Assembly (NCBI RefSeq): GCF_030812195.1
Contig: NZ_JAUSSF010000003.1
Coordinates: 744,001 to 808,000 of the forward strand
DNA: 64,000 nt
DNA from: Chryseobacterium lathyri
GTDB taxonomy: Bacteria > Bacteroidota > Bacteroidia > Flavobacteriales > Weeksellaceae
Direction of reading: 5' to 3'
Part shown: piece by piece, positions 43,828-51,895 of the stretch
Layout of the letters: each line of letters starts with the position of its first letter
Numbering within the stretch: position 1 is the first letter of the stretch
Translations under genes and position numbers: made by a program
Notes under the pieces: generated by a model
Databases searched by the model: none
Seen by the model: the letters and a program-made list of their open reading frames with translations, nothing else
Told to the model about the DNA's origin: nothing

Positions 43828-44883
43828 ATGAGCACAATCACAGTAAAAGCCTACGGGGCTGAGTCTACTACGGCGGATCTGAAAGAGATGAATATTGAAA
43901 GAAGGGAAACAACACCTAAGGATATAGAAATTGAAATTCTGTACTGCGGAGTGTGTCACTCTGATCTGCATACGGCGAGAAACGACTGGGGCGGATCTTT
44001 GTATCCTGTAGTTCCCGGACATGAAATTGTAGGAAGAATAACCAATGTGGGAAGTGAAGTTTCCAAATTTAAAGTGGGAGACCTTGCAGCAGTAGGTTGT
44101 ATGGTAGATTCATGCGGAACCTGCGACAGCTGTAAGAAAGATTTGGAGCAGTATTGTCTGAATGGATTTACAGGAACGTATAACGGAAAAGACAAACACT
44201 TGGGCGGCCATACTTTCGGAGGATATTCTGAAAAGGTAGTTGTGGATGAAAGTTTTGTTTTAAGGGTGCCTGAAAACTTAGAGCTGGCAGCTGTAGCTCC
44301 ATTACTTTGCGCAGGTATTACCACATGGTCTCCATTGAAACATTGGAACGTGGGACCTGGTTCTAAAGTAGCTGTTGTTGGACTAGGTGGATTAGGTCAT
44401 ATGGCAATTAAACTGGCAAAAGGATTAGGTGCAGAAGTTACTTTATTCTCAAGAACTCCGGGAAAAACAGATGATGCCAAGCAGCTGGGGGCAGATCACG
44501 TGGTCATTTCCACAGATGATGAGCATATGAATTCTGTAAAAGGAAAATTCGATGTGATTATTGATACTGTTCCTTATGTACATGATGTAAATCCTTATGT
44601 GGCTACTTTAAATATCAGCGGAACCCTTGTTTTAGTAGGCTATTTAGGTGGTTTGGAACCTATCTTGAATACGGTTCCTATGATCATGGGAAGAAGATCT
44701 GTAGCAGCTTCTTTAATCGGAGGTATTGCTGAAACCCAGGAAATGCTAGATTTCTGTGGGGAACACAATATTGTTTCTGAAATTGAGATTATCAAGATGC
44801 AGGAGATCAATGAAGCTTACGAAAGAATGCTGAAAAGCGATGTGAGATACCGTTTCGTTATTGATATGAAGTCTTTATCATAA
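43828..44883 (+). CDS. Zinc-dependent NAD(P) alcohol dehydrogenase (cinnamyl-alcohol dehydrogenase/YahK type)
   Basis: 351 residues. Catalytic zinc ligands in CGVCHSDLH (Cys) and PGHEIVG (His), the structural zinc four-Cys loop CMVDSCGTCDSCKKDLEQYC (about 90-109), and the Rossmann GLGGLGH (about 180-186) identify the medium-chain CAD/YahK branch that reduces aldehydes, usually with NADPH. Ends with IDMKSLS. Second gene of the AraC-linked unit, so an aldehyde-stress or aldehyde-metabolism role is likely. Strong terminator at 44901. Confidence 0.94.
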   Translation: MSTITVKAYGAESTTADLKEMNIERRETTPKDIEIEILYCGVCHSDLHTARNDWGGSLYPVVPGHEIVGRITNVGSEVSKFKVGDLAAVGCMVDSCGTCDSCKKDLEQYCLNGFTGTYNGKDKHLGGHTFGGYSEKVVVDESFVLRVPENLELAAVAPLLCAGITTWSPLKHWNVGPGSKVAVVGLGGLGHMAIKLAKGLGAEVTLFSRTPGKTDDAKQLGADHVVISTDDEHMNSVKGKFDVIIDTVPYVHDVNPYVATLNISGTLVLVGYLGGLEPILNTVPMIMGRRSVAASLIGGIAETQEMLDFCGEHNIVSEIEIIKMQEINEAYERMLKSDVRYRFVIDMKSLS

Positions 44884-44900
44884 TTTCCAGCTCTTAAAAT

Positions 44901-44931
44901 AAAAAGACTCTTCGCTTTGAAGAGTCTTTTT
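44901..44931. terminator. Bidirectional terminator between the dehydrogenase and HxlR genes
   Basis: AAAAAGACTCTTC (44901-44913) pairs with GAAGAGTCTTTTT (44919-44931) around GCTTT, with A and T runs on the two sides. Confidence 0.9.
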
Positions 44932-44940
44932 TATTGATAT

Positions 44941-45300
44941 TTAGTAAGCCTTTTTCATATCCTGAAAAGCCCAGTCTGCCATTGCATCGATGACAGGAGC
45001 CAGTTTGAGACCTGCTTTACTCAGTTCGTAAGTAACATGCGGAGGAACTACAGGTTTTGCTGTTCTGATAACCAGCCCATCAGCTTCTAACTGCTTCAGA
45101 TGCTGGATCAGCATTTTTTCTGTCACCTCAGGAATGGCTCTTTTTAATTCGCTGTACCTCTTCTCTCCTGTTGAAAGATTGAACAGAATAATAGGTTTCC
45201 AAAAACCACCTATTTTTTCCATCACATACATTACAGGGCACTGTTCCAATACACTTTTTTTGTTCTGCTGAATGGTAGAACTTTCTTTAATTGCTGTCAT
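44941..45300 (-). CDS. HxlR-family winged-helix regulator
   Basis: 119 residues from ATG 45300 (MTAIKESSTIQQNKK). A longer frame to 45537 is rejected because it runs through the promoter and into the divergent gene with membrane-like nonsense sequence. The HxlR fold is shown by CPVMYVMEKIGGFWKPIILFNL, with a conserved Cys (residue 23) at the redox or ligand position, LKRAIPEVTEKMLIQHLKQLEADGLV and the wing VPPHVTYELSKAG. Such regulators sense electrophiles or quinones through this Cys. Divergent from the reductase at 45380, the same arrangement as E. coli ytfH-ytfG (qorR-qorB). Confidence 0.9.
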   Translation of the reverse strand: MTAIKESSTIQQNKKSVLEQCPVMYVMEKIGGFWKPIILFNLSTGEKRYSELKRAIPEVTEKMLIQHLKQLEADGLVIRTAKPVVPPHVTYELSKAGLKLAPVIDAMADWAFQDMKKAY

Positions 45301-45313
45301 GATACATACTTTA

Positions 45314-45354
45314 GGGTAAGTACTTGTATAAAAGTAAGTACAAATATAACTTTG
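45314..45354 (+). promoter_or_regulatory. Promoter and overlapping direct repeats between HxlR and reductase genes
   Basis: TTG at 45324-45326 and TAACTTTG at 45347-45354 are -33 and -7 elements with a 20-base spacer. GTAAGTACTTGTA (45316-45328) and GTAAGTACAAATA (45334-45346) are imperfect direct repeats covering the -33 site and the spacer, a likely HxlR operator. AAGTACTT itself is palindromic. Confidence 0.6.
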
Positions 45355-45379
45355 TATAAAGAAATAAACAACATTTAAT

Positions 45380-46258
45380 ATGAAAATTATTGTAACAGGT
45401 TCTTTAGGGAACACCGCAAAACCGTTAGCAGAGCAATTAATTGCAGAAGGCCATGATATTACCGTAATCAGTAGCAGTGAAGCCAAAAAAGGTGAGATTG
45501 AATCTTTAGGAGCAAAAGCTTCCATCGGTTCTATCACTGATGTGAATTTTTTAGTTAAAGCATTTGAAGGGGCTGATGCCGTATTTGTAATGACTCCCCC
45601 GATTATAGGTGAGACTCATATTGTTGAAAATACAGTGAATGCCGGAAAAAATTATGCAGAAGCCATTGCAAAAACAGGGGTAAAAAGAGTGGTCATGCTA
45701 AGCAGCGTGGGAGCTGATTCACCGGTTGAAAACGGTCCAATTAAAGGGCTTCATTATATTGAAAAACTATATAATGAACTGGAAAACACTTCTGTCACTT
45801 TGCTAAGAGCAGGTTATTTCTACATTAATTTTTTCAATGATATTCCATTGATTAAAAATGCGGGTATTATCGGTGGAAATTATCCTGAAAATATAAATAT
45901 TCCATTGGTCCATCCCACTGATATTGCCAAAGCTGCAGCTGAAGAACTGGTAAAAAATACAGCAGGCAAAAATATCCGTTATGTAGTAAGCGATTCGCGA
46001 CCGCCTGCAGATTTTGCAAAGGTCTTAGGAGCCGCAGTTGGGAATCCTGAATTACCCTGGGTTGAATTTACAGATGAGCAGTCTTTAGAGGGAATGGTAC
46101 AGGCAGGTCTTCCACAGGAAATGGCTGAACTTTATGTTGAAATGGGAAAAGGTATGAGAACCGGTGTTGTGCAGAAGGACTTTATTGAACAGGGATCTCC
46201 GGTTAATGGCTCAGTAAGCCTTGAGGACTTTTCCCGTGAATTTGCTAATAAATTTTAA
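45380..46258 (+). CDS. NmrA/QorB-like NAD(P)H-binding reductase
   Basis: 292 residues. Atypical Rossmann start MKIIVTGSLGNTAKPLAEQLIAEGHDITVISS, then AVFVMTPPII and VVMLSSVGADSP place it in the NmrA-like SDR group with quinone oxidoreductase 2 (QorB). No catalytic Tyr-x-x-x-Lys is evident, as in NmrA relatives. Divergent from an HxlR regulator and preceded by a good promoter, so it is likely induced by quinone or electrophile stress. Confidence 0.88.
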   Translation: MKIIVTGSLGNTAKPLAEQLIAEGHDITVISSSEAKKGEIESLGAKASIGSITDVNFLVKAFEGADAVFVMTPPIIGETHIVENTVNAGKNYAEAIAKTGVKRVVMLSSVGADSPVENGPIKGLHYIEKLYNELENTSVTLLRAGYFYINFFNDIPLIKNAGIIGGNYPENINIPLVHPTDIAKAAAEELVKNTAGKNIRYVVSDSRPPADFAKVLGAAVGNPELPWVEFTDEQSLEGMVQAGLPQEMAELYVEMGKGMRTGVVQKDFIEQGSPVNGSVSLEDFSREFANKF

Positions 46259-46290
46259 GTTCGAATTTTTTGAAATGAAAAAACTTCTAT

Positions 46291-46331
46291 AAACATTTCG
46301 GCGCACCTGCGGTGCGCCGAAATGTTTTTTT
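46291..46331. terminator. Strong terminator between the reductase and phosphodiesterase genes
   Basis: AAACATTTCGGCGCACC (46291-46307) and GGTGCGCCGAAATGTTT (46311-46327) form a perfect 17-bp stem with a TGC loop followed by T. Serves both convergent genes. Confidence 0.92.
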
Positions 46332-46367
46332 AACTGAATCTATACTCTATTTTTATTAAAGCTATTC

Positions 46368-47651
46368 TTATTTTTTCTCTTTCAAAGTTCCTTTTAAAAC
46401 CTTTAGTTTTCCATCAATAGGCTGATCAGATTTTAATCCTAAAACTTCGGCAACCAAAGGATAAACGTTAACGTTGGTAAATTCATTGATTACCAGATTA
46501 TTTTTGAATTCAGGTCCCCATGCATAGAATATTGCCTTCATTTCAGGAACAATCTTTGGATTATAGCCATGCTTACCTACAGATGTTTTCTTGCCTTTTT
46601 CTAAAAATATTTTGGGGGCATTTGGAATCAGAAGGATCTGTCCTATCCTGCCATATCTGTCATCTTTGGTCGCAAAATGCAGGTATTTGGGCAGCTTCTT
46701 ATCAAGATACACTTCATAATCGACTGTTCTATTGGCTTTGAGGCCTTTATAAACGGCTTTAACCTCAGCAGGATCCTTGACATATACTCTAAGCAAGGTC
46801 TGGGAATTGTAAAAATCGAATCTGTTTTTATCAAGAAGCATAGCCGGAATGTCTAATGGAGCTCCACCATCCACTTTTATCATTCCATGATCGGAAACAA
46901 AAATAAAGTTGACATTTTTCAGCCCAAGGTTATTGACTTTCTGAACAAGCTCTCCAATTGCATCATCAATCAAATGTACGGCACTTTCTGTTTCCGGACT
47001 ATCCGGGCCGTAATGATGGCCACTTCCGTCAACTTCCGGGAAATACAGGGAAATAAAATGTGGCCTTTTTTCCTCAGGAAGCTTCAGCCAGTTCACAACC
47101 TTATCCACTTTTTCGGAAGGTTTAAATTTTTCATGATACGGATAATAATAGGAAGGCCTCATTCCTCCTGCATTGCTTGCAGAGCCTACCCACATTAGAG
47201 AAGCTGAAACCACTCCCTGCTTTTCAGCCAATGACCACAGCGGAGTTCCTCCATACCAGCTGCCGTCTTCAGCATTCTTCTTATTGTTCATCGCATACGG
47301 CTCTTTTCTTTTGTAATCATAAAAGAAATTATCGATCAGCCCGTGATGGGAGGGATAAAGCCCGGTGATCAGGCTCCAGTGATTGGGAAACGTAATGCTT
47401 GGATAGCTTGGGATCATTGCGTCGGCCTGAACCCCATTAGCGGACAGCTTCAGAAGATTTTCAGCATTATATTTTTTCGCGTAATCATACCGAAAACCAT
47501 CGGTAGAAATCATGATCACATAAGGTTTTGTTTGGGCTTCAGCACTGTTCGTTCGGCCGGGAACAACTATCTGAGCAGTATCTATATGTGTATGTTGAGC
47601 AGAGATGACCAAAGAAAAAAACAGCAGCAAAATTTGTATTCCTCGCTTCAT
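46368..47651 (-). CDS. Ectonucleotide pyrophosphatase/phosphodiesterase (NPP, alkaline phosphatase superfamily)
   Basis: 427 residues from ATG 47651 with a signal peptide (MKRGIQILLLFFSLVISAQ); an ATG six codons upstream falls within the -7 element TAACTTTG (47674-47667). Catalytic site: metal-binding MISTDGFRYDY, nucleophile Thr in SITFPNHWSLITGLYPSHHG, then DGSGHHYGP, SDHGM and KHGYNP giving the two-zinc ligands. NPP enzymes cleave nucleotide phosphodiesters such as ATP, NAD or dinucleotides in the periplasm or at the surface. Single gene. Confidence 0.92.
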   Translation of the reverse strand: MKRGIQILLLFFSLVISAQHTHIDTAQIVVPGRTNSAEAQTKPYVIMISTDGFRYDYAKKYNAENLLKLSANGVQADAMIPSYPSITFPNHWSLITGLYPSHHGLIDNFFYDYKRKEPYAMNNKKNAEDGSWYGGTPLWSLAEKQGVVSASLMWVGSASNAGGMRPSYYYPYHEKFKPSEKVDKVVNWLKLPEEKRPHFISLYFPEVDGSGHHYGPDSPETESAVHLIDDAIGELVQKVNNLGLKNVNFIFVSDHGMIKVDGGAPLDIPAMLLDKNRFDFYNSQTLLRVYVKDPAEVKAVYKGLKANRTVDYEVYLDKKLPKYLHFATKDDRYGRIGQILLIPNAPKIFLEKGKKTSVGKHGYNPKIVPEMKAIFYAWGPEFKNNLVINEFTNVNVYPLVAEVLGLKSDQPIDGKLKVLKGTLKEKK

Positions 47652-47735
47652 TATTAAAATTTTCGGCAAAGTTACGGTCTCTACTGCTTCCGGGAAAGTT
47701 TATAAGATTAAAAGTATATTAAAACAGATTAAATT

Positions 47736-48578
47736 TTAAATATCCTTCTTCATTTCAAACTGGGACACCCAATTTTTAAGTCCGGCTGCATTTAAAAAGG
47801 CAGAAGTATTTTCCGAAGTATCATCTACATTGTTTACAGAGACAGCCTGCCCTCCGTTCATTTGCCCGATTGTACCCAAAAGTTTTGTACCAATCCCCTG
47901 CCTTCTGGAATTTTGATCAACAGCAATCTGATAGACTTTTTTAACGGCAGGATTGTAAATGATATATCCTTTAAGCTGCTCATCTTTATACGCTCCCAAA
48001 ATTGTACAGCTTTGACGAATATGTTCAAGTACCATTATCGAGCTTTGCCATGATGGCTCTATATCCCAGAAAGACTGGAATATTTCCCATTGTACATTTT
48101 CAATCTCTTTTATTGAAATATTAATACTCTTTTCTTCAAGGTTAATAATTCCATTAAAACACAACAGCTTCCGTACTATTTTGAAACCTAAATTCTCATA
48201 TGCCCTGATAGCTGGATTATTACCTTCGATTACTTCAAGGGTTAACATATCCGTTTTTCTTTCCCTGAATACCGGAAGAATATAATCATACATTTTTCTT
48301 ACCAGCCCCTGTCCTCTAAATTCCGGGACAACGCCAGTTCCTCCATTATATGCTATACGTTTTCCGTCTTCCTCTTTTTCGGCATTAAGAATAAATCCTG
48401 CCAGCTTTCCGGATTCAAATGCCCCTACAGACAGGTTCAAATCTATTTTGTCCGCTATAATTTTCAATTCAAGCTGTTCCCGTGACAGGTGAAAGGGAAC
48501 AATATAATCTGAAAAGGACCTGTTAAACACAGATAAAAGTTCATCTGTAGAAATATTATTTAAATTTCCGATCTCCAT
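47736..48578 (-). CDS. Tandem GNAT acetyltransferase
   Basis: 280 residues with two GNAT domains. The first (about 1-140) has NGGTGVVPEFRGQGLVRKMYDYIL with the acetyl-CoA loop, the second (about 145-275) has IAVDQNSRRQGIGTKLLGTI with a clearer R-Q-G-I-G loop. Substrate unknown. A -7 element TACCTTTG reads on this strand at 48610-48603, 25 bases from the start, so the gene is transcribed independently of the operon upstream, which is closed by the terminator at 48663. Confidence 0.88.
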   Translation of the reverse strand: MEIGNLNNISTDELLSVFNRSFSDYIVPFHLSREQLELKIIADKIDLNLSVGAFESGKLAGFILNAEKEEDGKRIAYNGGTGVVPEFRGQGLVRKMYDYILPVFRERKTDMLTLEVIEGNNPAIRAYENLGFKIVRKLLCFNGIINLEEKSINISIKEIENVQWEIFQSFWDIEPSWQSSIMVLEHIRQSCTILGAYKDEQLKGYIIYNPAVKKVYQIAVDQNSRRQGIGTKLLGTIGQMNGGQAVSVNNVDDTSENTSAFLNAAGLKNWVSQFEMKKDI

Positions 48579-48662
48579 AGCTTATTGTATATCTAAACCC
48601 ATCAAAGGTATAAAAAACGTTCAGTATTAAGGAAATACAGTATCCAAATAACGTTAATAAAA

Positions 48663-48688
48663 AAATGCCTCCGGTATCGAAGGCATTT
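48663..48688 (-). terminator. Terminator of the DUF5777-DOMON operon
   Basis: AAATGCCT and AGGCATTT form an eight-base stem around CCGGTATCGA; on the minus strand the stem ends in a T-rich run. Confidence 0.75.
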
Positions 48689-48715
48689 GGATGAGTTATA
48701 TATTTTTATCAATGC

Positions 48716-49501
48716 TTATTCTTTAATCAGTTTCTCATAAGACAGGTTTCCATCTTTCAGAGTGATTTCAAGATAATAGATGCCGGGTTTAAGATCTCTT
48801 ACATCTATACTTTCTCCGTCCGGTTTTACAGATCTCACTTTTCTTCCTGCCGATTCATAAATATCAATAGATTTTATTTTATCTACATTTTTAAACGTTA
48901 CGGTTTCTTTCGATGGGTTTGGATAAAAAACAACTTTTTTATTTGTCATTTCAGTATCATTTACCCCTAATACGGAAGTAAAAGATGCAGTAGCATATCC
49001 AACATTGGCTGTTCCGCCGTGAGGACCAACCGTAGTAGTTGCAGAAGCAGGTCTAGGGCCTGCAAAACTTATTGAATTGGTAGTTGCATAAGGCATTTGA
49101 TAGTCATTAGGATCTGAATTGGTCAAAGCCCTTGTTAAAGTTAATGTTCTTACAGATCCGGCAACAACATCACTTACTATTGTCCAGTCTTGTGAACTGT
49201 CTAATGGAGGCTGTACAAATCCTGTAAAATTTCTGTCCGTAAGTTTGGGAGTTGTTACCGCAGAATAGACCACAGCATCTCCTGCCGACATGCTAAATCC
49301 TGCACTAACACCAATTCCTAAACCAAACCATCTGTCAGAAGGGCCTTTCAATACCAAGGTTACTGTAGATGTTGTATTGTCAAGAGTAAAATTTGCAGTT
49401 ATCCCAATATTAGGGGATAAAGGTACGTCACCTGTAGTTTTTTGCTGCGAAATGCCCAAAAAACTGATTAATAGAAAAGAAAAGAGTACAATGTTTTTCA
49501 T
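48716..49501 (-). CDS. DOMON-domain protein with type IX sorting tail, likely haem-binding
   Basis: 261 residues with a signal peptide (MKNIVLFSFLLISFLGISQQ). The DOMON beta-sandwich (about 28-175) is shown by STVTLVLKGPSDRWFGLGIG and AGFSMSAGDAVVYS, with M71 and H161 (GPHGG) in the positions of the Met/His axial haem pair known from the cellobiose-dehydrogenase cytochrome. The last 75 residues are a T9SS type A sorting domain (VVFYPNPSKETV, GIYYLEITLKDG, EKLIKE), so it reaches the cell surface or medium. Last of five tightly spaced genes, starting three bases after the ankyrin gene. Haem binding is inference. Confidence 0.82.
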   Translation of the reverse strand: MKNIVLFSFLLISFLGISQQKTTGDVPLSPNIGITANFTLDNTTSTVTLVLKGPSDRWFGLGIGVSAGFSMSAGDAVVYSAVTTPKLTDRNFTGFVQPPLDSSQDWTIVSDVVAGSVRTLTLTRALTNSDPNDYQMPYATTNSISFAGPRPASATTTVGPHGGTANVGYATASFTSVLGVNDTEMTNKKVVFYPNPSKETVTFKNVDKIKSIDIYESAGRKVRSVKPDGESIDVRDLKPGIYYLEITLKDGNLSYEKLIKE

Positions 49502-49504
49502 ATT

Positions 49505-50032
49505 TTAATTTTTTAGTTGGTTGATAAGTTCTGGATTTTTTGATAAAACGGCATATTCAAAGGCTGTATTTCCCTGTTTATCTTTTACCGTTTTATTTGC
49601 TTTATATTTTACAAGAAGTTTCACCATTTCTGTATTTCCCAATTTCGAAGCAAAAATAAGCGGTGTCGTTCCCTGTGAATCTATTGTATTTATATCTGAT
49701 TTATGATCTAATAATTCCTGAGCTAATTTTATATCTCCTTTAAATACAGCGGCCATGAGCGCAGTTCCCATCGAAGAATTATAATCAATATCTTTTACAG
49801 TGTCCATCAAAAATTCAGCCACTTCGGTATTGCCTCTGTAGCACGCCAAGATAAGAGGGGAAAAGCCACTTTCATTGGTTTTGTTGATGATATCCGGATC
49901 CTGTTTCATAAGATCTTTCACTTCGGCTACCGTACCGCTTCTGGCAATATCAAATATTGATTTTACTTTTTCCTGGGCAGACATCATAGAAGAACCCAGA
50001 AAAATACTTATGATAAAGATGATATTTTTCAT
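49505..50032 (-). CDS. Periplasmic ankyrin-repeat protein
   Basis: 175 residues with a signal peptide (IIFIISIFLGSSMMSAQ). Four or so ankyrin repeats can be followed from about residue 25 to 170 (FDIARSGTVAEVKDLMKQDPDIINKTNESGFSPLILACYRGN, then TPLIFASKLGNTEMVKLLVKYKANK). Periplasmic ankyrin proteins bind other proteins; one group (AnkB) protects periplasmic catalase. ATGA overlap with the YceI gene upstream and three bases from the DOMON gene downstream place it firmly in the operon. Confidence 0.88.
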   Translation of the reverse strand: MKNIIFIISIFLGSSMMSAQEKVKSIFDIARSGTVAEVKDLMKQDPDIINKTNESGFSPLILACYRGNTEVAEFLMDTVKDIDYNSSMGTALMAAVFKGDIKLAQELLDHKSDINTIDSQGTTPLIFASKLGNTEMVKLLVKYKANKTVKDKQGNTAFEYAVLSKNPELINQLKN

Positions 50033-50574
50033 TGTTTTGTCATTACGTAATTGTATTCTACATTGACACTTTCAGCGATCTTTTTGGTTACCATTTTCGG
50101 GATAGTCACCTTGTGATCTGCAGGTCTTGCCACAAAGTTCCCCTGCATATAGATCTTCCCATCTTTGCTGTAAATAGTAGCCGTGGAAGAAACCGCCTTA
50201 TCCACACCATGAAAATTAAGGGTTCCCTGAACAGTATATTTCTGTGGCGAAGCTGCAAGTTTTGTTTTATCAAAATTTACGATCTTCCCTTTGAAAGTTG
50301 CTTTGGGATATTTTGCTGTTTCTGCATAGCTTTCATTAAAATGCTCCTCCATTAGTTTGGTTTTAAAATGAAAGTTTTTCACGACTGAAACGGAAGCCAT
50401 TTCTCCATTGTCTGCATTCAGAATAACAACATTATTATCATCCTTAGCATACACGTCTTCAAATAGCGGCACGGATGCTTCAAAGGTTACCCGGCCTGTT
50501 TTAGAACTGTATTTCTGGGCTGAAGCAAAGCCTGTGAAAAACAGTATGCTTCCTATTAATGCTAATCTTTTCAT
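50029..50574 (-). CDS. YceI-family periplasmic lipid/quinone-binding protein
   Basis: 181 residues with a signal peptide (FFTGFASAQ). The lipocalin-like barrel of YceI starts at YSSKTGRVTFEASVPLFEDVYAKDD and continues through MEEHFNESYAETAKYPKATFKGKI to LNFHGVDKAVSSTATIY. Characterised relatives hold isoprenoid chains such as ubiquinone or polyprenyl pyrophosphate. In this operon, between a cytochrome c and an ankyrin protein, a quinone- or isoprenoid-carrier role is plausible. Starts 11 bases after the cytochrome gene; overlaps the ankyrin gene by four bases (ATGA). Confidence 0.9.
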   Translation of the reverse strand: MKRLALIGSILFFTGFASAQKYSSKTGRVTFEASVPLFEDVYAKDDNNVVILNADNGEMASVSVVKNFHFKTKLMEEHFNESYAETAKYPKATFKGKIVNFDKTKLAASPQKYTVQGTLNFHGVDKAVSSTATIYSKDGKIYMQGNFVARPADHKVTIPKMVTKKIAESVNVEYNYVMTKQ

Positions 50575-50585
50575 ATCAAATATTT

Positions 50586-50927
50586 TTAATTTTCAGCAAG
50601 CCCGTCGGCTTTCCATTTTATGAAGGTATTAATCTGTGTCTGAGATAAGGATCCGCCCTGTGGCATTTTTTCCGGGTCTCCATTAGGCCTCTGTATCCTG
50701 TCGAGGATACCATCAATATTGTTTTTTACGTCTGTATAGGTTGTGAGGGGCTTAAAGCTTCCTGCAGCATGGCATCCGATACAGTTATTGTCAACGATTG
50801 ATTTTACGTCAGAATTATATTTTACAGTCACTGTAATTGGGGTAGTATCTGAAATCTCTTCATAAGTCCTGCTGTCACAAGCAATAAACAGGGAGGCTGA
50901 TGATAATAGGTATAATATCTTTTTCAT
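50586..50927 (-). CDS. Mono-haem c-type cytochrome lipoprotein
   Basis: 113 residues from ATG 50927; the frame's earlier ATG overlaps the previous gene by 29 bases and spoils the lipobox, so it is rejected. Lipobox ASLFIAC puts the lipidated Cys at 17. Haem motif CIGCH at 49-53 with a likely axial Met at 88 in EKMPQGG, and a final QINTFIKWKADG helix like the small cytochromes of planctomycete/Bacteroidota type. The protein would sit on the periplasmic face of a membrane as an electron carrier. One base from the DUF5777 gene stop. Confidence 0.9.
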   Translation of the reverse strand: MKKILYLLSSASLFIACDSRTYEEISDTTPITVTVKYNSDVKSIVDNNCIGCHAAGSFKPLTTYTDVKNNIDGILDRIQRPNGDPEKMPQGGSLSQTQINTFIKWKADGLAEN

Positions 50928-50928
50928 C

Positions 50929-51771
50929 TTAAAAAACTCTGTAAAGGTTAAACCCAAAGAAAATCTGCCCTTTTCCCCACTTTCCTACCGCATTGGAAAG
51001 ATATCCTATATCTGAATTGATCTGGGAATTCGAAAATAAAAGCTGGAAAACATGCCCCCCTGTTTCTATATCCATCCCAAGTGACAGAGGATTTTTATAG
51101 AAACTGTGATCATCGAAATTCACAAAATATTCTGCATTAATAGAAATTCTTTTGGAAATTTTATAACGGCCGCCTAATCCGGCCAGAAACTGATTTTTAT
51201 CTTCAATAGCCGGATCATAAAGATTTTTATGAATATAGGAAGGAGTCAGCTGCAAAGAAAACTTTTCATTGAACCTTCTTGAGATCAGGGCCTGTGTAAG
51301 ATAAGAAAGCCTGTCACTGAATCTGAGATGGGGATAATTGTCCTTATCCAGATCTGTGTTTAAAGCCATTACGTTATAGCCTACGATCTCTGCGGGAAAA
51401 TTTTCTGACTGCTTTACAAGCTTATACTTTACAGCGCCTTCAAATGTTTTCATGTTTGTCTCCCTGGAAAGGCTGACTGAAATACCATCTGTAACACCGT
51501 AAATAACCCCTAGTTTGGTAGAAGCATCATCCAGCCCGAAAAAGTTTTTAAATCCTGTACTAATGTCTCCGAAACGGTGAGCCACAATAATGTACCACTC
51601 ATTTTTAGCAGAGAGTTTTGTGGATTGTCCCGTGACGATCTGCAGGGCTTTAAAAGCTGGCTGTGAAGTTGATGTAGTTGTTTTGAGAGTGTCAATATCT
51701 TTTAGCAGATCTTCCTGTGCTGAGACAAGACCTGAGGCCAATACCGACAAAAATAAGAGAGTTTTTGTCAT
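50929..51771 (-). CDS. DUF5777 family outer-membrane beta-barrel protein
   Basis: 280 residues from ATG 51771 (MTKTLLFLSVLASGLVSAQ signal peptide; an ATG four codons earlier is possible). The barrel pattern with WYIIVAHRFGDISTGFKNFFGLDDA and SVSLSRETNMKTFEGAVKYKLV matches DUF5777, a Bacteroidota family regularly found beside small cytochromes and YceI proteins. First gene of the five-gene operon. The -7 element TAAGTTTG (51805-51798, minus strand) and the palindrome at 51854-51872, about 71 bases before the expected transcription start, form its promoter. Confidence 0.85.
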   Translation of the reverse strand: MTKTLLFLSVLASGLVSAQEDLLKDIDTLKTTTSTSQPAFKALQIVTGQSTKLSAKNEWYIIVAHRFGDISTGFKNFFGLDDASTKLGVIYGVTDGISVSLSRETNMKTFEGAVKYKLVKQSENFPAEIVGYNVMALNTDLDKDNYPHLRFSDRLSYLTQALISRRFNEKFSLQLTPSYIHKNLYDPAIEDKNQFLAGLGGRYKISKRISINAEYFVNFDDHSFYKNPLSLGMDIETGGHVFQLLFSNSQINSDIGYLSNAVGKWGKGQIFFGFNLYRVF

Positions 51772-51797
51772 ATACAATTGCATTAATTATGATATGA

Positions 51798-51805
51798 CAA
51801 ACTTA
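51798..51805 (-). promoter_or_regulatory. -7 promoter element of the DUF5777 operon
   Basis: Reads TAAGTTTG on the minus strand, 27 bases before the chosen start codon. Confidence 0.5.
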
Positions 51806-51853
51806 TTGAGTTATCGATTCAAAAGTGTGTGATAAAAGTCACCATAAGAATTG

Positions 51854-51872
51854 TTTTTATCAATGATAAAAA
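51854..51872. promoter_or_regulatory. Palindromic TTATCA box upstream of the DUF5777 operon
   Basis: TTTTTATCAATGATAAAAA is a perfect palindrome (9-bp arms, one central base). Its centre is about 71 bases upstream of the predicted start, a spacing used by Crp-family activators. The core TTATC...GATAA recurs before the neighbouring Crp/Fnr gene. Confidence 0.6.
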
Positions 51873-51895
51873 TAAAATAATTAAAACTTCATATA

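Noticed and set aside
45301..45537. N-terminal extension of the HxlR gene (about 79 codons)
   Set aside because: It runs through the divergent promoter and overlaps the reductase gene on the other strand; its sequence is hydrophobic nonsense without family match.
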